Shown: piece after piece, positions 47,434 to 57,713 of the stretch
Layout of the letters: every line of letters begins with the position of its first letter
How positions within the stretch are numbered: the first letter of the stretch is position 1
Assembly (NCBI RefSeq): GCF_005405065.1
Contig: NZ_BJDI01000008.1
Coordinates: forward strand, 62,001 to 126,000
Origin: Lactiplantibacillus nangangensis
GTDB taxonomy: Bacteria > Bacillota > Bacilli > Lactobacillales > Lactobacillaceae
DNA: 64,000 nt
Reading direction: 5' to 3'
Program-made: the position numbers and the translations under genes
The notes under the pieces: model-generated
The model's input: only the letters and a program-made list of their open reading frames with translations
Databases searched by the model: none
What the model was told of the DNA's origin: nothing

Positions 47434-47526
47434 AACTATCCAATCCAAATCCAGTCTTTCTTCTTAGCTTAAGCAACCCCCCATTGAAATGCAAGCCCTG
47501 TTTGCTGTTTTCACCGCTTTCAACAA

Positions 47527-47568
47527 CAAAAAAGCCACCAGCATTCAACAGTGAATTGCCAGTGGCTT
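47527..47568 (-). terminator. Terminator after mnmA
   Basis: AAGCCACTGGCA with a pairing partner (12 bp, with G-U pairs) followed by six T residues on the minus strand. Confidence 0.82.
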
Positions 47569-47583
47569 GAAACTCATTTAAAT

Positions 47584-48714
<1,131 letters not shown>

Positions 48715-48781
48715 TCACCATCATTTCCAAAAGATTCTGGAGAATCCACGATTTGAAGGTCGTACAAGTCCAGTAATACCC

Positions 48782-48809
48782 ATTATAACAAAGAAAACGC
48801 CGGCTGCAA
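48782..48809 (-). promoter_or_regulatory. Candidate mnmA promoter nested in the upstream terminator
   Basis: TTGCAG, 16-base spacer, TATAAT on the minus strand. The -35 lies in the loop/stem of the terminator at 48788-48820 and the -10 follows its T tract. Confidence 0.6.
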
Positions 48810-48820
48810 GCCAGGCGTTT
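48788..48820 (-). terminator. Terminator after the DUF1831 gene
   Basis: AAACGCC...GGCGTTT stem with an inner GGC/GCC, followed by TTTTCTTTG on the minus strand. Confidence 0.75.
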
Positions 48821-48825
48821 CATCA

Positions 48826-49167
48826 TTATGCTTCAACCAGGACATCCCGGTCAATAAAGTTCTTTAAAATGAACCGTAATTGTTCAACTGCTTCCGGATG
48901 CGCGTCATTTTTGAAAATGTTGGCGCGTTGTAACCCGTTACCCGTAACGGTCGACAACTTAAACCCGTCTAAGTCAGCGTTGACGCTCATCTTTAATCGA
49001 AACGCAGCGTTATACGGCGTATTCGGGTCTAACGACCAAGAACACATGAATGCGCCAGACTTGCCCTTCGTAAAGCCTAAATCCATCAACGTATACTTCT
49101 TAATCCCCGTACTAATTTGATAAGTCTTTGAGTCGCCTTCAAGTTTCACACTTGTTGCATAAGCCAT
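48826..49167 (-). CDS. DUF1831 family protein
   Basis: 113 residues, single alpha/beta domain, soluble. Fits the DUF1831 family of lactobacilli and enterococci, of unknown function. Located 15 bases after the cysteine desulfurase gene and before mnmA, so a link to the thiolation pathway is conceivable (inference). The ATG has GAGGA upstream. Confidence 0.85.
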   Translation of the reverse strand: MAYATSVKLEGDSKTYQISTGIKKYTLMDLGFTKGKSGAFMCSWSLDPNTPYNAAFRLKMSVNADLDGFKLSTVTGNGLQRANIFKNDAHPEAVEQLRFILKNFIDRDVLVEA

Positions 49168-49182
49168 GTCAAAGTCCTCCTC

Positions 49183-50334
49183 TTATTTTTTTAATAGTCG
49201 GTTAACGGTCTTCGTTAAAACGGTGACAAATTGATCTAAGTCAGCTTTGGTCGTATACCGGCCAAAACTTAACCGAATCGATTCAGCCACCCGTGGTGAG
49301 TCTTCCCCAAACATGGCAATTAAGACATGTGACGGTTCCAAACTACCCGCAGTACAAGCAGAACCTCCGGAAACCGCGACCCCACCCAAGTCCAAATTGG
49401 TCTGCAAGGTATAAGTCGAAATCCCTTTGATCCATAAATTCAAGACATGTTGTAAATTGTCTTCACCTAATTGACCATTCACTTCAAAGTCAACATCATT
49501 GGCGGTCAGTTGATCGACAACGTATTTTTTAAAATCGTGATACTTGGCCTGACGATGGGCTTTTTCAGCGGTCGTCAATTCTTTAACGGCTGTGGCAAAG
49601 CCAGCGATAGCCGGCACGTTTTCGGTCCCTGCCCGGCGCTTATCTTCTTGTTCGCCACCCTTGATCAAGCTTGGAAAATTGACCCCATTACGCTTGTAAA
49701 GGAAGCCAATAAATTTAGGCCCATTGATCTTGTGAGCTGAAGTTGAAAGCATATCGATGTGATCGCGTTCAACATCAATATCCAATAGCCCATAAGCTTG
49801 GACGGCATCCGTATGGAACCAAGCCTGATGATCCTTGAGTAACTCGCCGATTTCATGAATTGGCATATGTGAGCCCACTTCATTATTTCCCATCATAATT
49901 GAAACTAGGATCGTATCTGGTCGTAAGGCCGCTTTAAAATCAGCCAAACTGATATCACCATTTTCATCGACTGGGAGATAGGTGACCTCGAAGCCTTGCT
50001 TTTCCAAGCTAGCTAATGGTTTTAAAATCGCTTGATGTTCAACCGCCGTGGTAATAATATGCTTACCTAAGCTTTGACGCGCCATCGCCGTTTGCATAAT
50101 GGCGGTGTTGTCGCCTTCCGTCCCACCACTCGTGAAAATAATATCATCATCCGGCGCGTTGATACTTTGGGCAATAATATGCCGACTATCATCTAAAACT
50201 TCGCGGGCCGCCCGACCAAAGGCATGGGTGCTCGACGCGTTCCCGAACGTATTGGTCATCTTGTCCATCATCTCTGACACTACCGACTCAGCCATCGGCG
50301 TCGTCGCAGCGTTATCAAGGTACACTCGCTTCAT
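49183..50334 (-). CDS. iscS: Cysteine desulfurase (YrvO/IscS type)
   Basis: 383 residues. PLP enzyme that takes sulfur from cysteine and passes it on as persulfide. Seen: PLP Lys202 in STSAHKINGPK, catalytic Cys327 in SGGSACTAG, ATTPM N-terminus. The neighbouring mnmA suggests the YrvO role, feeding tRNA thiolation, as opposed to Fe-S assembly; both are possible. No iscU/sufU is nearby. ATG with AAAGGAAG upstream. Confidence 0.93.
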   Translation of the reverse strand: MKRVYLDNAATTPMAESVVSEMMDKMTNTFGNASSTHAFGRAAREVLDDSRHIIAQSINAPDDDIIFTSGGTEGDNTAIMQTAMARQSLGKHIITTAVEHQAILKPLASLEKQGFEVTYLPVDENGDISLADFKAALRPDTILVSIMMGNNEVGSHMPIHEIGELLKDHQAWFHTDAVQAYGLLDIDVERDHIDMLSTSAHKINGPKFIGFLYKRNGVNFPSLIKGGEQEDKRRAGTENVPAIAGFATAVKELTTAEKAHRQAKYHDFKKYVVDQLTANDVDFEVNGQLGEDNLQHVLNLWIKGISTYTLQTNLDLGGVAVSGGSACTAGSLEPSHVLIAMFGEDSPRVAESIRLSFGRYTTKADLDQFVTVLTKTVNRLLKK

Positions 50335-50366
50335 TAAACTACTTCCTTTTAAAAGATCTGACTTAA

Positions 50367-51062
50367 TTACTTATTTTGGGCTTTAAATAGTGCTAACAAC
50401 ATTGCGGCCGATTGTTTGCCGGCTGCTAAGATAAATTCATCAAAGCTGACGCCAGCCGCTTCATCACCAACATCGGACATGGCCCGAATCACGACATATG
50501 GCGTGTTAAATTGGTGACAAGCTTGACCAATGGCTGCGCCTTCCATTTCACTCGAAAGCGCCTCGGGAAAATGCGCTAGGATTTTGTCAGTGGCGGCTTT
50601 ACCAGCGATAAATTGATCCCCAGACACAATTAGCCCCGTCTTGGCATGTAACCCAGTAGCAGCTGCCGCACTCACGATCTGTTTGACCCAGTTGGCATCC
50701 GTTTCATAGTAGAGCGGTTGTTGTGGCAACTGACCGTAAGCGTAGTCAAAGGCCGTCGCATCGACATCGTGGTAGGCAGTGGCGGTGGCAACGACCACGT
50801 CACCGACAGCTAGGCCTTGACCGATACCGCCTGCAGAACCAGAGTTGATGACCACATCCACGTCAAAGTTAGTGATCATTAACGCGGTCGTCATCCCAGC
50901 TTGAACTTTACCAATACCAGATTGAACAAGGACGACTTCTTGATTGTCGATCGTGCCATCATAGAAAGTAATATCCTTAATCGGCACCACTTTTTCATTT
51001 TGCAGCGCTTCTCGCAAAGTCTTAAGCTCTTCTGCCATTGCACAAATAATTCCAAATTTCAT
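50367..51062 (-). CDS. mtnN: 5'-methylthioadenosine/S-adenosylhomocysteine nucleosidase
   Basis: 231 residues. Hydrolyses MTA and SAH to free adenine; the SAH product feeds LuxS and methyl-cycle recycling (family knowledge). Seen: GIICAMAEEL start, NSGSAGGIGQGLAVGDVV, EMEGAAIGQ, and RAMSDVGDE. It precedes the cysteine desulfurase in one operon. Confidence 0.96.
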   Translation of the reverse strand: MKFGIICAMAEELKTLREALQNEKVVPIKDITFYDGTIDNQEVVLVQSGIGKVQAGMTTALMITNFDVDVVINSGSAGGIGQGLAVGDVVVATATAYHDVDATAFDYAYGQLPQQPLYYETDANWVKQIVSAAAATGLHAKTGLIVSGDQFIAGKAATDKILAHFPEALSSEMEGAAIGQACHQFNTPYVVIRAMSDVGDEAAGVSFDEFILAAGKQSAAMLLALFKAQNK

Positions 51063-51082
51063 CAGTTTTAAATCCTACTTTC

Positions 51083-51337
51083 TTATGGGGTTAAAAATAA
51101 TATTAAAAAAACAATGATAATTGCTAAAACCAGCCCTAAAATTACCCAGTTAAGTTTGCGACCTAATCGCTTTGATTTAGCTTCAACTAGCGCCCGGTTA
51201 TTTTCAGCGGCATACGCCCGCCGTGACGACTCCGAACTACCTTCGTCCGGATCAGCTGTCGGCTCATCCGCGGGATCCGGTTGTGCCTGTTGTTCACGAT
51301 AACGTTGACGCGTCATGTGATCTTCTTCATCAGCCAT
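51083..51337 (-). CDS. Small C-terminally anchored membrane protein, unknown function
   Basis: 84 residues. A hydrophilic, acidic, Gln/Pro/Glu-rich N-terminal part is followed by one C-terminal membrane helix (LNWVILGLVLAIIIVFLILFL). This is a tail-anchored layout. The ATG at 51337 has GGAGG 8 bases upstream and overlaps the Nudix gene by 8 bases. It is real by context, but I recognise no family. Confidence 0.78.
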   Translation of the reverse strand: MADEEDHMTRQRYREQQAQPDPADEPTADPDEGSSESSRRAYAAENNRALVEAKSKRLGRKLNWVILGLVLAIIIVFLILFLTP

Positions 51338-51890
51338 GGGCAGTGCCTCCTAACGTCGGATGATTTTGCCAGTACCAGATTGCCATGATCGTTTTAGCAT
51401 CCGCAATCTGGCCGGCAGTGATTGCTGCGAGGGCCGTTGCCAAACTCATCTTTTCTAAGTGTAGCCGTTCGTCGGCGTCTTGTGGCAACGCCTGTTCAAC
51501 CGGTGAGAGCCCCGTTGCAACATAGAGCGTCATGTATTCGTCGGTAAAGCCAGGTGACGTATAAAAACCAGCCACTTGGTCCAGCTGGGCCGCCACTAAC
51601 CGCGTTTCTTCATTCAATTCACGAACCGCAGCCGCAGCCGCCGTTTCACCAGGTTCAACTTTACCAGCAGGAATCTCTAACGTGACCCCGTCGGTTGCAG
51701 CCCGCCACTGTTTAACTAAGATCAATTCATTGGCAGCAGTCACCATCAATACCGCAATTGCTGGTTGATGACGCACAACATCACGCGTTGCTGGCGTCTG
51801 ATCCGGCAACGTGACTTGTTGACGTTCAACTTTGACGAGCCCACCATTGAATACTAGCTTGCGCGTCTGCACCTGTTCTTTAAAGTCCAT
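51330..51890 (-). CDS. ADP-ribose pyrophosphatase, Nudix family
   Basis: 186 residues. Cleaves ADP-ribose to AMP and ribose 5-phosphate (closest type by sequence). Seen: Nudix box GKVEPGET...RELNEETRL, where the final glycine is replaced by arginine-leucine but the catalytic glutamates are kept; the SPGFTDEYMTLY stretch is typical of ADPRases. The ATG at 51890 has GGGGGT upstream; the ORF extension to 51920 is not needed. Confidence 0.88.
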   Translation of the reverse strand: MDFKEQVQTRKLVFNGGLVKVERQQVTLPDQTPATRDVVRHQPAIAVLMVTAANELILVKQWRAATDGVTLEIPAGKVEPGETAAAAAVRELNEETRLVAAQLDQVAGFYTSPGFTDEYMTLYVATGLSPVEQALPQDADERLHLEKMSLATALAAITAGQIADAKTIMAIWYWQNHPTLGGTAHG

Positions 51891-52041
51891 CGTAAGACCC
51901 CCTGTGACTTGCTTTCTCACTAAGGATACCGATTTTTAAGCCTGAATGCAATTTTCACCCAGCTAATTTTAGAGATTCTTTAGCGCCCGGCGTGCCTTCG
52001 ACTACTGCTAGGCTTAAGCCACCGCATCGCGTCGATGTCAC

Positions 52042-52080
52042 AAAAAAAACGCTGAGCAGTCATCACGACTCACCCAGCGT
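52042..52080 (-). terminator. Terminator after dapF
   Basis: ACGCTG...CAGCGT with an inner GAGTC/GACT pairing is followed by eight T residues on the minus strand. Confidence 0.82.
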
Positions 52081-52089
52081 CTATCTCAA

Positions 52090-53088
52090 TTAAGCCGTCG
52101 TTAACGACGTGACAAAGTCTTCATACGCCGCTTGTTCACCAGTAATGGTGGCTGAAGCTTGTGTAAAGTCAGCAGCCAACGCATCGGTTAATGGGAGGCT
52201 CACGATTTTAACAAACGTGGCATTCCCAATTAATTCCATCCAATATTCTTCATCTGCACCTTGATGGACGACCGTTTTGACCATCCCACCAGGATTAGTG
52301 ACCTGAATTTCTTGATTAAAATCAGTGCTCTCTTGATGTAACAAAACGTACATCAATGAAGAAGCCGACATGGCCGTTCCACAGGCATTGGTAAACCCAA
52401 CCCCGCGTTCAAAAGTCCGGACAAAAATTGAATTTTGGCCTAAGACTTCAACAAAGCTCACGTTGACGCCATCTGGGAAAATCGTATTTTTGCCATCATT
52501 CAGCCATTCGCCAATGCGACCCAATTCATCCCCAACGAGGGTGGCATGGTCAACAAAAGCAATCAAATGTGGATTAGGGACGGCAACTGCAGAAAACTTC
52601 AACTCACTTTTAAGTTCAGGAATCGTTTCATTGATAATCGTTTGGGCCTCATGGTTAGCATGCATCCCAAGCGTTTTCGCATCAAATGACACTGGTGAGA
52701 TTTCAACGCTGTAAGCTGGGACTTGCTTAGCAAAGTCAGCAACTGCTTGAACCTTCAAATCAGCATACATCGTTTCGACCCGGAAATTATCGGCATCATT
52801 TTGCGTACCAAGATAGCGGGCAACGGTCCGTAACCCATTCCCACACATGCTAGCTTCTGTACCATCTGCGTTAATGACCCGCATCCGGCCCAAGACATGC
52901 GCATGTTCCGATTTATCGACAACCAGCACCCCATCAGCGCCTTCGTATAAGCCGGCACCATCACGCTTACAAATATTAATTGCCAACTGCTTTAAGCCCT
53001 TATCTGTGAGCGGCTCTGGAAATTGCGTTTGGTCCAATAAGTAAAAATCATTACCGGAACCATGCACCTTGATCATTTTCACTGCCAT
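52090..53088 (-). CDS. dapF: Diaminopimelate epimerase
   Basis: 332 residues. Converts LL-DAP to meso-DAP for peptidoglycan and lysine (family knowledge). Seen: the HGSGNDF start, catalytic cysteines in MCGNGLRTV and TNACGTAM. About 50 residues longer than the E. coli enzyme. The ATG at 53088 is 6 bases after TAGG; an ATG two codons upstream overlaps the ribosome site. The partner dapA is at 7966-8841. Confidence 0.95.
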   Translation of the reverse strand: MAVKMIKVHGSGNDFYLLDQTQFPEPLTDKGLKQLAINICKRDGAGLYEGADGVLVVDKSEHAHVLGRMRVINADGTEASMCGNGLRTVARYLGTQNDADNFRVETMYADLKVQAVADFAKQVPAYSVEISPVSFDAKTLGMHANHEAQTIINETIPELKSELKFSAVAVPNPHLIAFVDHATLVGDELGRIGEWLNDGKNTIFPDGVNVSFVEVLGQNSIFVRTFERGVGFTNACGTAMSASSLMYVLLHQESTDFNQEIQVTNPGGMVKTVVHQGADEEYWMELIGNATFVKIVSLPLTDALAADFTQASATITGEQAAYEDFVTSLTTA

Positions 53089-53199
53089 CAGCATCCTATC
53101 TATTTAATCAACTCGGTTTTAGTTACTTCACCATCATACTGACTTTTACAAGATATTTCAATTCCAAAGAACCAAAAAATTTATGTTGGCGCCTTCAAA

Positions 53200-53243
53200 C
53201 AAAAAAAACGAGTTGACCAGCAGTTTCCTGCCAATCACCTCGT
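53200..53243 (-). terminator. Terminator after ileS
   Basis: A 16-bp stem (one mismatch, three G-U pairs) with a GAAA tetraloop followed by eight T residues on the minus strand. Confidence 0.9.
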
Positions 53244-53262
53244 CTAAATTTCTAACGTTAAC

Positions 53263-56061
53263 TTAAGCTTCCAAACCAGTTGCGACTGATTCTGGATAGT
53301 TCGTCCGCACAATATCTGCACAACGGGCACAAAGCATTGGATAAGCAGTATCACTGCCGACATCCGTCTTAGTCATCCGACAACGGGAACAAACTTCACC
53401 GTCAGCATGGCTAACTTTAATCGCTTCATGGTCACCAAAAGTTTCCGCATCGGCTGGTGCCTCAGCTAAATCATGTAAATCAAGTGCTGAAACCATCAAC
53501 ATTTCACGAACGTTGGTGTTCAGACTGTCAAGCAATGACTTAGTTTCCGCATCGACGTACAAGTCCAAGTGAGCTTCCAATGATTTCCCAATCAATTTAG
53601 CATCCCGGGCTTCTTCTAACGCCTTCAAAACATCACTCCGCAAGTCCATAAACTTGTGCCAGTTGGCGTTGAGCTCGTCAGCGTTCGCATAATTTTGAAC
53701 GGTTGGCATTTCAGCCAATTGGACGAATTCTTCTGGTTCCTTCAGGAATGGCCAAATTTCTTCCGTCGTATGTGGCAACATTGGCGTAAAGAGCTTCGTC
53801 ATCGCAACCAAGACATCATAGAAGACCGTTTGCATTGACCGCCGTGAATGACTGTCTTCAGCATCGATATACATGATATCTTTGGCGATATCCAAGTAGA
53901 AGTTCGATAAATCGACCGTCAAGAAGTTCAACAATTTCTTGTAAATATCCAAGAAGTCATAGTGGTCATAATGGTCTTTGACTTCGGCGACAAAATCGTT
54001 CAAACGAACCGCCATGTACTGGTCTACCGTGGCCAAGTCGTCAAAGGCGACCCGGTTTTCTTTTGGATCGTAATCCGTCGTATTGGCTAACAAGAAACGC
54101 ATCGTATTCCGGAACTTCTTGTAACCATCAGCGACTTGCTTAAAGCTTTCCATTGAAACACGCACATCAGAACTCGTATCCACTGAAGAGACCCACAAGC
54201 GGACGATTTCAGCCCCCATTTGCTTGATGACTTCAGCTGGTGCAATCGTGTTACCCAATGATTTACTCATCTTACGACCTTGATTATCCAAGGTAAAGCC
54301 TTGAGACAAGACTTGCTTGTATGGGGCATGACCAGAAACCGCCACACTGGTAATCAAACTTGAGTTGAACCAGCCACGATATTGGTCAGACCCCTCCAAG
54401 TATAAGTCAGCTGGGTAGTCCAAGTAATCACGTTCAGCCAAGACGCCTTGATGTGACGAACCAGAATCGAACCACACATCCATGATGTCTTCTTCTTTAG
54501 TGAATTGGCCATGTGGTGAGTGTTCATTTGTATAACCATCTGGTAACAAGTCTTTGGCCTCGCGTTCAAACCAAACATTTGATCCGTATTGACCAATCAA
54601 GTCCGCGACATGATCGATCGTTTCTGGTTCCATGATGGCCGTGCCATCTTCGGCGTAGAAGATTGGTAGCGGTACACCCCAGACCCGTTGCCGTGAAATG
54701 ACCCAGTCACCGCGGTCACGAATCATGTTGTAAAGTCGTTTTTGACCCCAATCAGGGAAGAATTGCACGTCATCAATGGCGTGTAAAATTTCATCCCGCA
54801 TGTCGCCAACGGAGGCAAACCATTGTGGTGTTGCCCGGAAGATGATTGGTTTCTTAGTCCGCCAGTCAAATGGATAGCTATGTTCGTATGGCATGTAATC
54901 CAATAACAAGCCAGCTGCCTTTAATTTGTCCAAGGCGATTTGGTTGGCATCGTCATAGAAGACACCGGCAAAATCGGGACCGGCTTCTTCAGTCAAGACC
55001 CCTTGGTTGTTCACTGGCGCAAACACAGGTAAGTCATACTTCATCCCGATACGGTAGTCATCTTCCCCATAACCAGGCGCCGTATGCACGAGCCCAGTCC
55101 CAGCGTCGAGTGTGACAAAGTCGCCTAACATCGTGACTAATTTCCGACTGGCATCAAATGGGTGTTCACAAATGACCCGGTCTAAATCGGCCCCTTTGAC
55201 CGTTTTAACGACTTTGACATCTTCCCAACCGAAACGCTTAGCATTTTCATCAACTAATTCGGCTGCGATCACATACTTGTGATCATCACCACTGTGTTGA
55301 ACGACGGCGTAGTCGAAACTAGCATCGATCGTGATCCCTTCAGAAGCTGGAATCGTCCAAGGCGTCGTGGTCCAGACGACCATATACGTGTCATCGTCCA
55401 AGACACCCTTACCATCAATGACTTTTTCGCCATAAAATGCGGATGGTGACGTCACATCATGATATTCAACTTCGGCTTCAGCCAAAGCAGATTCGGAAGA
55501 CCATGACCAATAAACCGGCTTCTTACCACGATAGATCAAGTGACGTTTGGCAAATGCGCCAAATACCCGAATTTGAGCAGCTTCGAATTCTGGCTTTAAG
55601 GTCAAGTATGGGTTATCCCATTCACCAGCAACTCCGAGCCGTTTGAATTCATCACGTTGGCGATCAACCTGCTTCAAGGCATATTCGCGACAAAGTTCAC
55701 GGAACGCATTGGTGCTCATCTTTTTACGGTCATAGCCCGCTTGTTGTAACTTTTGTTCGATTGGTAGCCCATGAGTATCCCAACCAGGCACATAAGGGGC
55801 GCGGAAGCCGTTCATTGATTTATAACGAACGATAAAATCTTTTGTAATCTTGTTCAACGCGTGACCCATATGAATATCACCGTTGGCGTATGGGGGGCCA
55901 TCATGCAAAATGAAAGTTGGTTTCCCTTCATTTAGCTTTTGTCGTTGTTCATAAACTTTGTTTTCCGCCCAAACGTTTTCACGTTCGAGTTCTTTAACTG
56001 GTAAGTTACCACGCATTTTAAACTTGGTTTTACCGAGGTTAAGCGTTTCTTTAACGCGCAT
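53263..56061 (-). CDS. ileS: Isoleucyl-tRNA synthetase
   Basis: 932 residues. Class I synthetase. Seen: HMGH (HIGH signature) in [17 protein letters not shown] in [10 protein letters not shown], the editing domain ([10 protein letters not shown]), and a C-terminal zinc finger with CSRC and CARC. The ATG at 56061 has AAGGAG upstream. Regulated in principle by the T-box at 56734-56945, but nearly 700 bases of structured DNA lie between (see findings). Confidence 0.98.
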   Translation of the reverse strand: MRVKETLNLGKTKFKMRGNLPVKELERENVWAENKVYEQRQKLNEGKPTFILHDGPPYANGDIHMGHALNKITKDFIVRYKSMNGFRAPYVPGWDTHGLPIEQKLQQAGYDRKKMSTNAFRELCREYALKQVDRQRDEFKRLGVAGEWDNPYLTLKPEFEAAQIRVFGAFAKRHLIYRGKKPVYWSWSSESALAEAEVEYHDVTSPSAFYGEKVIDGKGVLDDDTYMVVWTTTPWTIPASEGITIDASFDYAVVQHSGDDHKYVIAAELVDENAKRFGWEDVKVVKTVKGADLDRVICEHPFDASRKLVTMLGDFVTLDAGTGLVHTAPGYGEDDYRIGMKYDLPVFAPVNNQGVLTEEAGPDFAGVFYDDANQIALDKLKAAGLLLDYMPYEHSYPFDWRTKKPIIFRATPQWFASVGDMRDEILHAIDDVQFFPDWGQKRLYNMIRDRGDWVISRQRVWGVPLPIFYAEDGTAIMEPETIDHVADLIGQYGSNVWFEREAKDLLPDGYTNEHSPHGQFTKEEDIMDVWFDSGSSHQGVLAERDYLDYPADLYLEGSDQYRGWFNSSLITSVAVSGHAPYKQVLSQGFTLDNQGRKMSKSLGNTIAPAEVIKQMGAEIVRLWVSSVDTSSDVRVSMESFKQVADGYKKFRNTMRFLLANTTDYDPKENRVAFDDLATVDQYMAVRLNDFVAEVKDHYDHYDFLDIYKKLLNFLTVDLSNFYLDIAKDIMYIDAEDSHSRRSMQTVFYDVLVAMTKLFTPMLPHTTEEIWPFLKEPEEFVQLAEMPTVQNYANADELNANWHKFMDLRSDVLKALEEARDAKLIGKSLEAHLDLYVDAETKSLLDSLNTNVREMLMVSALDLHDLAEAPADAETFGDHEAIKVSHADGEVCSRCRMTKTDVGSDTAYPMLCARCADIVRTNYPESVATGLEA

Positions 56062-56125
56062 TTGACCACTCCTTAATATTTTTTAGACTATCTAGGTTGA
56101 TTGACTTTGATGCGGTGATCGATTG

Positions 56126-56276
56126 CCGCCTGCCGGTTGGGGCGCGCAAGGCTGGAACGTTGCCGGCCATTTTCGAGCCAAAAAGCGATCTCGAAAAGTG
56201 GCCTTACCCTAACTGCCGTAACCCACGTCAGTAAGGGTAATTTGGCGGCTGAGCCTTGCGCACCCCAACCTCTCGG
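56126..56276 (-). repeat. Structured repeat, copy B
   Basis: Outer stem 56135-56153 with 56252-56270 (19 of 19 paired, one G-U on the minus strand). Inner hairpin one 56204-56215 with 56229-56240 (T-T mismatch). Inner hairpin two 56165-56177 with 56190-56203. Minus-strand start CCGAGAGG, end CCGGCAGGCGG, as in copy A. It lies 65 bases upstream of ileS in the same orientation. Confidence 0.88.
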
Positions 56277-56316
56277 ATAAATTTATCACCATTCTACCAG
56301 CGAGCGTCAAGTGATT

Positions 56317-56460
56317 AATCAACTGAGATTGACCAATTAAAAATTCGAACTGCGTCTTAGATTATTGCCAGGCATTCTCAGCCAATATCATTTTAAAATT
56401 ATCGGTCTTAATGCTGAAATAATCCAGACGCTTATTTAATTGACACAATCTCAGTTGATT
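56317..56460. repeat. Long imperfect hairpin between repeat copies B and C
   Basis: Five nested paired blocks: 56317-56331 with 56446-56460 (15 bp perfect), 56335-56341 with 56435-56441, 56352-56357 with 56426-56431, 56360-56366 with 56418-56424, 56372-56376 with 56410-56414. Forty base pairs in 144 bases. No T tract follows on either strand. Could be a MITE-like relic or an RNA structure. Confidence 0.7.
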
Positions 56461-56498
56461 AGTCCCCCAACAGGTTCTAGTAAAGTGATGTCACTTAG

Positions 56499-56651
56499 CC
56501 GTAAGGTTGGTCCGGCTGAGGCTCAGTGGTGAAATTTCACTTGGCGAGGGTTGTTGCCTCGCCTAGTGAAAGGCCAAGCTTTGAGACGTGGTTTTCGGCT
56601 CAAAGTTGTGCCCACCACGTTCCAGCCTCAGCCGGAGCAACCGGTCGGCGG
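56499..56651 (+). repeat. Structured repeat, copy C
   Basis: Begins CCGTAAGGTTGG and ends CCGGTCGGCGG. Outer stem 56505-56523 with 56624-56642 (18 of 19 paired). Inner hairpin one 56536-56549 with 56557-56570 (T-T mismatch). Inner hairpin two 56572-56585 with 56599-56612. Carries GCTCAG and CGTTCCAGC. Antisense to the ileS transcript. Confidence 0.85.
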
Positions 56652-56733
56652 CAATCAGACACGATCTTGGATCTAACACCAATCAAACAAAATAGCCTTA
56701 AATTACCAAATCAATTCCACAATTTTGGATACA

Positions 56734-56762
56734 AAAAAACTCCGTCCGGCAAGGGACGAAGT
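56734..56762 (-). terminator. T-box terminator hairpin
   Basis: CTTCGTCC/GGACGGAG with a 6-base loop followed by seven T residues on the minus strand; one arm would be taken up by the antiterminator. Confidence 0.85.
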
Positions 56763-56945
56763 TATCGTGGTACCACCCAATTTTAGAATTGTTTAGATTC
56801 TCTCATAGCATGGTTAACGGTCATGAACCGGCCGACCTTACTGATTTCAGGCCGACATTCGGAGATGATCTGCAACTTCGTGAGGGACGACCGGTTCACA
56901 CTTTATCCGGCTCTCTGTGCGTATCACTAAGTTGTTTGCTGTTCT
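56734..56945 (-). promoter_or_regulatory. T-box leader for ileS
   Basis: On the minus strand GGGTGGTACCACG (plus 56767-56779) matches the T-box that pairs with the tRNA acceptor end. It is followed by a terminator hairpin and T7. Upstream, a structured stem I region contains ATC ATC (plus 56864-56869), a candidate isoleucine specifier, and paired GCC/GGC segments. Uncharged tRNA-Ile should favour read-through into ileS (family knowledge). The terminator and T-box could compete in the usual way. Confidence 0.88.
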
Positions 56946-56992
56946 CCTCAAAATGTTAATAAAATTTAACTGTACTGTTGATTTTAGTCGAC

Positions 56993-57694
56993 TTACTTCG
57001 CAGAGTCAACATCATCATCAGGGAAAATAACGACCGTTTGCTGTTGTGCTTGGTCACCGCCGTCGGCAACTGGGGTTTCACCAGTGGCTGCGTCGGTAAT
57101 TTCAACGGTTGCTTCTGAGTTTACGCTCGCATTAGCCCCGTTGTCAAGGTTATCATCCTTCAAAACATGTTGAATTTCGGAGTAAGTTGACGTATCAGTT
57201 TCACTTAATAGTTGGTCCCAGTCTTTGCTCTTAACAACTTCCAATTGTGATTCTAACATCACTTGGAGGCGTTGGCGGAAGACCCGCGTTTGTTTCTTCA
57301 AATCATCCGTTTCAACGGATAACCGTTTAGCCTTTTGTGAAGCTTCATCGATCATTTGGTTCGACTTATCCGTGGCTTCACTGACAATGTCAGAAGCTTG
57401 CTTTTGAGCTTCACGGGTAATGATGTCTGCTTCTTTCTTTGAATTCGTCTTCACTTTATCAGCGGCTTCTTGAGCAACTAAGATCGATTGGTTCAAAGAA
57501 TCCTTCAGTTCGTTGAAGTATTTGAGCTTGCCTTCACTAGCGTCTAAACGTTCCTGGAGGTCCTTATTTTGCTTCAAGGTAATTTGATAATCCTTGATAA
57601 TTTGTTCAAGAAAATCATTTACCTCGTCAATATTGTAACCACGGAGTTTCGTGGAAAACTCTTTGTTATGAATGTCATCAGGACTTAACACCAT
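56993..57694 (-). CDS. divIVA: Cell-division initiation protein DivIVA
   Basis: 233 residues. Coiled-coil protein that senses curved membrane at poles and septa (family knowledge). Seen: N-terminal membrane-binding MVLSPDDIHNKEFSTKLRGYN and the conserved IDEVNDFLEQI, then long coiled coil to about 170 and an acidic low-complexity tail. ATG with GGAGG upstream. End of the dcw-type cluster, just before the T-box of ileS. Confidence 0.95.
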   Translation of the reverse strand: MVLSPDDIHNKEFSTKLRGYNIDEVNDFLEQIIKDYQITLKQNKDLQERLDASEGKLKYFNELKDSLNQSILVAQEAADKVKTNSKKEADIITREAQKQASDIVSEATDKSNQMIDEASQKAKRLSVETDDLKKQTRVFRQRLQVMLESQLEVVKSKDWDQLLSETDTSTYSEIQHVLKDDNLDNGANASVNSEATVEITDAATGETPVADGGDQAQQQTVVIFPDDDVDSAK

Positions 57695-57713
57695 ACTAAA
57701 TTTCCTCCAATAC

